64,000 nucleotides of DNA. Source: WRDF01 sp031552235 (GTDB lineage: Bacteria > Bacteroidota > Bacteroidia > Bacteroidales > Rikenellaceae). A program made the position numbers and the translations under genes. Positions within the stretch are counted from its first letter, which is position 1; every line of letters begins with the position of its first letter. The stretch covers positions 62,001 to 126,000 of the forward strand of contig JAVBMR010000008.1 in assembly GCA_031552235.1 (NCBI GenBank), given 5' to 3'. The notes beneath the pieces were generated by a model. That model ran no database searches, was not told the origin of the DNA, and saw only the letters and a list, made by a program, of their open reading frames with translations. Below, in pieces: positions 60,543 through 64,000 of the stretch.

Positions 60543-61958
60543 ATGAAAAAGATATTACTCTTGACGATCACGACCGCCGCTGCCGCAGCAGCATATGCCG
60601 CCGCACCTTACGAAGTGGAGATCCGCGACACAAAAGTGGTCAAGAACGGGGAAAAGCTGGAAGTAACGTTCGATGCGGTCGGCGATAAATTCCCATCGAA
60701 CAGCCGCGTACATATTACCCCCATAGTTTATAACGGGAACCACCAGTTTGCCACACTGGAACCTGTGGTGCTGGTTGGCAAAAAGAGGGATAAATCCGAC
60801 AAACGCACCGGTGAAACCGATGGCGACCGGCGCCTGGTAACCCGCAAAACGCCCGTGGTACATTACAGTGGGACTACTCCTTACGAGGAATGGATGCAAT
60901 ACGTTACGGTGTCGGTGGACCAGGTCGTGGAAGACTGCTGTTCCCAGACAGATATACCGATGAGGAATGTATCAGACCCTCAACTGCTTTATTATAAAGT
61001 AGTTCCGCATTTCAACGCGACCCCTCTCAGGTACGAACTTACGGAGTTGGAGAAGTACGACATCGAAAACCCGTTCCTCCACCCCATGGAGGATTACAAC
61101 AAACGCTACGATATCCTGCTCAATGACAGGGACAAGGGAACCGCCGCCGTTATTTTCAAGGTGGGGTCGGCTGTCATCGACACGGAATTCCAGGGCAACG
61201 GCCAGGTGCTTGAAGCCGTAACCAAGGCTTTCGACCTGATAGAAAACGACCCTAACGCGATACTGAAGCATATTATGGTAACCGGCTACGCCTCTCCCGA
61301 AGGCTCCCTTGCCACAAACACCCGTCTTGCGGCACAGCGGGCCGAATCTGTTAAGAAATATCTGCAAACCACCATGGACGAACCGATGAACCACCTTTTC
61401 GAGCTCTACAACGGCCGGGAAGACTGGGACGGACTGCGCGAAATGGTTTCGAAATCGGATATGGCGGAGAAGGACGAGATCGTCCGCATCATCGACTCCT
61501 ATACCATGGAACAGGAACAGCGCAAGGCGGCCCTTAAGAACCTCGACGGCGGAGTTCCATACAGGTATATGCTCGACAATTTCTATCCCAAACTCCGTAC
61601 AGGCGGATATGTGCAGGTGTATTACGAGATCGACCGCAAGGCCACAGTCGCCACAGCCATTACCGACGACCAGGGGCGTACGACGTGGATAGATCCGGAC
61701 TCGCCGCGCAACAGGGCCGTGACATCGATAAACAAAGGCCTTGAACTGATAGTCGACCACAAATTCGACGAGGCTTTGGTCGCTCTGGGCGAATTCAGCG
61801 AAGACCCGCGTTCGTGGAACCTCATCGGCGTATGCCACATGATGAAAGGCAACTATGCGGAGGCGGACAAATACCTGCTCCGTGCCGCGGAACAGGGCAA
61901 CGAGGATGCGAAACAGAACCTCGAACAGACCGGATGGGCAAGAAAAGTTTCCAAATAA
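60543..61958 (+). CDS. DUF3868/OmpA-like/TPR protein of fimbrial locus
   Basis: 471 residues with a signal peptide (MKKILLLTITTAAAAAAYAA). N-terminal DUF3868-like beta-domain (about 20-150), a central OmpA-like peptidoglycan-associated region (about 205-290: VIFKVGSAVIDTEFQGNGQV, VTGYASPEGSLATNTRLAAQ) and a C-terminal TPR-like stretch (GNYAEADKYLLRAAEQGNED). Nine bases after the DUF3575 gene, so co-transcribed. Likely an accessory factor in fimbrial assembly or anchoring, inferred from context. Confidence 0.82.
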   Translation: MKKILLLTITTAAAAAAYAAAPYEVEIRDTKVVKNGEKLEVTFDAVGDKFPSNSRVHITPIVYNGNHQFATLEPVVLVGKKRDKSDKRTGETDGDRRLVTRKTPVVHYSGTTPYEEWMQYVTVSVDQVVEDCCSQTDIPMRNVSDPQLLYYKVVPHFNATPLRYELTELEKYDIENPFLHPMEDYNKRYDILLNDRDKGTAAVIFKVGSAVIDTEFQGNGQVLEAVTKAFDLIENDPNAILKHIMVTGYASPEGSLATNTRLAAQRAESVKKYLQTTMDEPMNHLFELYNGREDWDGLREMVSKSDMAEKDEIVRIIDSYTMEQEQRKAALKNLDGGVPYRYMLDNFYPKLRTGGYVQVYYEIDRKATVATAITDDQGRTTWIDPDSPRNRAVTSINKGLELIVDHKFDEALVALGEFSEDPRSWNLIGVCHMMKGNYAEADKYLLRAAEQGNEDAKQNLEQTGWARKVSK

Positions 61959-62009
61959 TATAGAACTCAATTCGATAACCTTTTTTTTAAAATCTAAAAT
62001 CCAAAATCA

Positions 62010-63338
62010 ATGAAAGCAATCAAACAACTAACGATCGTGACGTGTGCAATGGCAATGTTTGCATGCAACAAAGAAGGAACGGACCCCAACGGCGGCAAGA
62101 AAGGCGCCGGCGAACCATGCGAGGTATATCTTACCATCACTACTGCCGAAAACAGGGGGATCACCGACGGTTTTGTAGACGGGACCAACGAGGAAAATGC
62201 CGTTAAAATGCTTGAATTCTATGTGTTCGACGAAACTACCGGCATGCCTGACACTGAAACCAACGCCACTTCGGGCCAGGAAGGCTATGTGAAGATCTCC
62301 TCCACCGAAAAGACCCATAAGATTAAGATGACGGGTGGCGACAAGATTATCGTGGCCGTTATCAACATGGACCTTGGCGTACCTGCGACAAACACCTACA
62401 CAGGCCTGAAAGCCGAAATGGCGAAGTGGGAATATTTCCACAATTCGACCGACGGCTACAACGCCCGCACGGAAAACCGCACGCTCGGTTTTGAAATGAC
62501 CGGAGAGAGAGAATTCTCCATAGTGTCCGGATCTGCGAACAACAGCATCAGTGTTAATGTGGCCCGCGTATCAAGCCGCATAAACGCACCCACGTTCACT
62601 ACCTCGGCCGCCGATTTCATCAACCTCCTTCCGGAGCACTACGACGAAATATGGGGCACCGACGTTGCCGATATCGAGGGTAAAAGCATAGAATTCGTGA
62701 ACGAAGGCTACGTGGTTATCAACGGCCGTTCGAACAGCGACGCGTTCTTCAAAGGCAACGCCAGCGGCAACGACCGCGAAATCACCACTACGGTCGTAGC
62801 AGGCGTAACCTACAACAAACCGGCCTGGCCCCTCTGGTCTGCCACAAACAAAGCGGTCTGCAACTCTTCTTTCGACGCCAGCGGTTTCTACACCAACACC
62901 TACTCGGGTAAAGGCACTGCGGCCGACTGGTTCCTCGACGGCTCTGTAAACGGAGAACACAGGGTATACGTTTTCGAAAACAAACCCGACGTAAAGACGA
63001 TGGTAGTCGGCGGCAGCACGAACACAGGTTACGATCCGGCATCGACCTACGCGCTTATAGTTAAAGGTACATTCGTTATCGACGGCGACGCCGCCGATGC
63101 GAACGGCCTGAACAGGACCCGTTACTGGAGAGTCAACCTCACCCGCGACGACGACTATCATGTATTCCGCAACTCAAGCTACGCTATAACCGTCAACAAA
63201 ATCTCTACGCCCGGAGAAGGAACTCCGAAGGATGCCGAAGAAGGCGATCCCATCATCCCCGGCAAAGACGAAACCACCGCGGACGTTACTATCGTCGTAA
63301 GCGGATGGCGCCTGAACGAGTACAATACAGACATGTAA
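62010..63338 (+). CDS. Mfa1-like fimbrillin, major subunit
   Basis: Lipoprotein subunit that would polymerise into fimbriae by strand exchange. 442 residues; lipobox ends at Cys19 (AMFAC). A first transthyretin-like domain (VYLTITTAENRGITDGFVDGT start) and a second domain are separated by the Arg-containing segment near RVSSRINAPTF that could be the gingipain-type processing site. The C-terminus TTADVTIVVSGWRLNEYNTD resembles a donor strand. Confidence 0.85.
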   Translation: MKAIKQLTIVTCAMAMFACNKEGTDPNGGKKGAGEPCEVYLTITTAENRGITDGFVDGTNEENAVKMLEFYVFDETTGMPDTETNATSGQEGYVKISSTEKTHKIKMTGGDKIIVAVINMDLGVPATNTYTGLKAEMAKWEYFHNSTDGYNARTENRTLGFEMTGEREFSIVSGSANNSISVNVARVSSRINAPTFTTSAADFINLLPEHYDEIWGTDVADIEGKSIEFVNEGYVVINGRSNSDAFFKGNASGNDREITTTVVAGVTYNKPAWPLWSATNKAVCNSSFDASGFYTNTYSGKGTAADWFLDGSVNGEHRVYVFENKPDVKTMVVGGSTNTGYDPASTYALIVKGTFVIDGDAADANGLNRTRYWRVNLTRDDDYHVFRNSSYAITVNKISTPGEGTPKDAEEGDPIIPGKDETTADVTIVVSGWRLNEYNTDM

Positions 63339-63357
63339 TCGAAGCGCCTTTATATTT

Positions 63358-63397
63358 GCGCGGGGCAGGGAAACGAATCCCCGAACCTGCCCCGCGC
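63358..63397 (+). terminator. Strong hairpin between major and anchor subunit genes
   Basis: Perfect 12-bp stem GCGCGGGGCAGG / CCTGCCCCGCGC with a 16-base loop, 20 bases after the fimbrillin stop. No T-run follows, so it more likely stabilises the fimbrillin mRNA or partly stops transcription. TATATTTG (63351-63358), a -7-like box, overlaps its start. Confidence 0.65.
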
Positions 63398-63429
63398 GAA
63401 ATAAAAAATTATTAAAACACAAAGGCTAA

Positions 63430-64000
63430 GTGAAAAATAAGATACTGATACTGCTTCTTACGCTGATAGCGCTGACGTCCTGTTTCAACCAGAACCAGGA
63501 TGGCTGTCCCGCGGATATGTATCTGACATTCGACGTCAACGATCCATATGAGCCGTCCACCTACGACGCCAGGATCGCAAACGACGTTATGCTGTACATA
63601 TTCAAGGACGAGCGGGTCGTATCAGCTACTTTGATACCATACGACAAAATAAGCGGCAAACAAGATTATGTGATCCGCAAAGGAGACGACCACAGCGGAC
63701 ATCTCGACATTGTGGCCTGGGCGGTTCCTGCCGGCCAAGCCCCGTCTTGCATACCGCAACTCTCGATAGGCGATAACCTTTCGGACATTTACCGTACCCT
63801 CCAGCCGACACGTACCGACGACTGCCTTCCCGCGGCGCTCGATCTGCAGGTGGCAAGGGAAACATGCGAGGAGGCTATCGATAAAGAAACAAGGCATAAC
63901 CTGGGACTCAACTACAGCGACTGCCGTATGGAAGTCAGGGTAACTGATAACAACAATGCACTGTCTCAACCCGGAAGTGACCCGATAGTGTGTGTTTACG
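63430..64000 (+). CDS. Mfa2/FimB-like fimbrial anchor lipoprotein (partial, cut by window end)
   Basis: First 190 codons only. The start is GTG: VKNKILILLLTLIALTSCFN, a lipoprotein signal with lipobox at Cys18. The following YLTFDVND and DARIANDVMLYIFKDERVV text fits the FimB/Mfa2 family, which caps and anchors the growing fimbria. AAAGG lies nine bases before the GTG. No stop codon before the window end. Confidence 0.8.
   Translation, partial: MKNKILILLLTLIALTSCFNQNQDGCPADMYLTFDVNDPYEPSTYDARIANDVMLYIFKDERVVSATLIPYDKISGKQDYVIRKGDDHSGHLDIVAWAVPAGQAPSCIPQLSIGDNLSDIYRTLQPTRTDDCLPAALDLQVARETCEEAIDKETRHNLGLNYSDCRMEVRVTDNNNALSQPGSDPIVCVY

Overview
The window is a bacterial chromosome segment of roughly 55% GC. 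It looks like Bacteroidetes, order Bacteroidales; an Alistipes/Rikenellaceae-like genome is my best guess, held with low confidence. Reasons: several genes carry the Bacteroidetes promoter form TTTG-N19-22-TAnnTTTG instead of E. coli -35/-10 boxes; Shine-Dalgarno sequences are weak; and the families are typical of the group (DUF4374, DUF3575, DUF3868, Mfa-type fimbrillins, SusC-like TonB receptors with a carboxypeptidase-like N-domain, FecI/FecR pairs, Bacteroidetes-type tyrosine recombinases).

Layout. 1-3.2 kb: RND efflux pump (permease cut by the window start) and its adaptor, divergent from lspA (3.7 kb). 4.7-7.5 kb: leuS, then a small membrane protein. 8.3-27.5 kb: one contiguous str/S10/spc/alpha ribosomal cluster, rpsL-rpsG-fusA-rpsJ, rplC to rpsN, rpsH to rpmJ, rpsM-rpsK-rpsD-rpoA-rplQ, broken only by two structured gaps (after rpsJ and after rpsN). 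27.7-30 kb: a GT32-like glycosyltransferase and enolase. 30-32.9 kb: radical SAM protein, NERD nuclease-like protein and prfB, which has an intact programmed +1 frameshift. 33-41 kb, minus strand: PH-domain membrane protein, ispD, a YhbP-like protein, an M23 peptidase, class II (B12) ribonucleotide reductase, tatD and dprA.

At 41.1 kb lies tRNA-Cys(GCA). An AT-richer element of about 10 kb is inserted in its 3' end (att cores at 41195-41208 and 51173-51186, matching 19-bp arm repeats inside each end). It carries two tyrosine recombinases, a gene II/X-type rolling-circle replication protein, a WYL regulator, a secreted TonB-C-terminal-like protein and small hypothetical genes. I see no relaxase, coupling protein, Zot or capsid gene, so it looks like a compact integrated replicon or satellite. 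The original tRNA terminator appears displaced beyond the right att. A near-perfect third att-like sequence at 56.5 kb suggests repeated use of the site.

51.3-56.2 kb: an iron/siderophore-type uptake operon (TonB receptor, DUF4374 lipoprotein, PepSY membrane protein). 57.3 kb to the window end: an ECF sigma factor, a FecR anti-sigma factor, an STN-DUF3575 outer-membrane protein, a DUF3868/OmpA-like/TPR protein, an Mfa1-like fimbrillin and the start of an Mfa2-like anchor. This reads as a fimbrial locus with its own cell-surface signalling module. The STN domain, normally on TonB receptors, sits here on a fimbrial DUF3575 protein, which is the most unusual system-level feature of the window.
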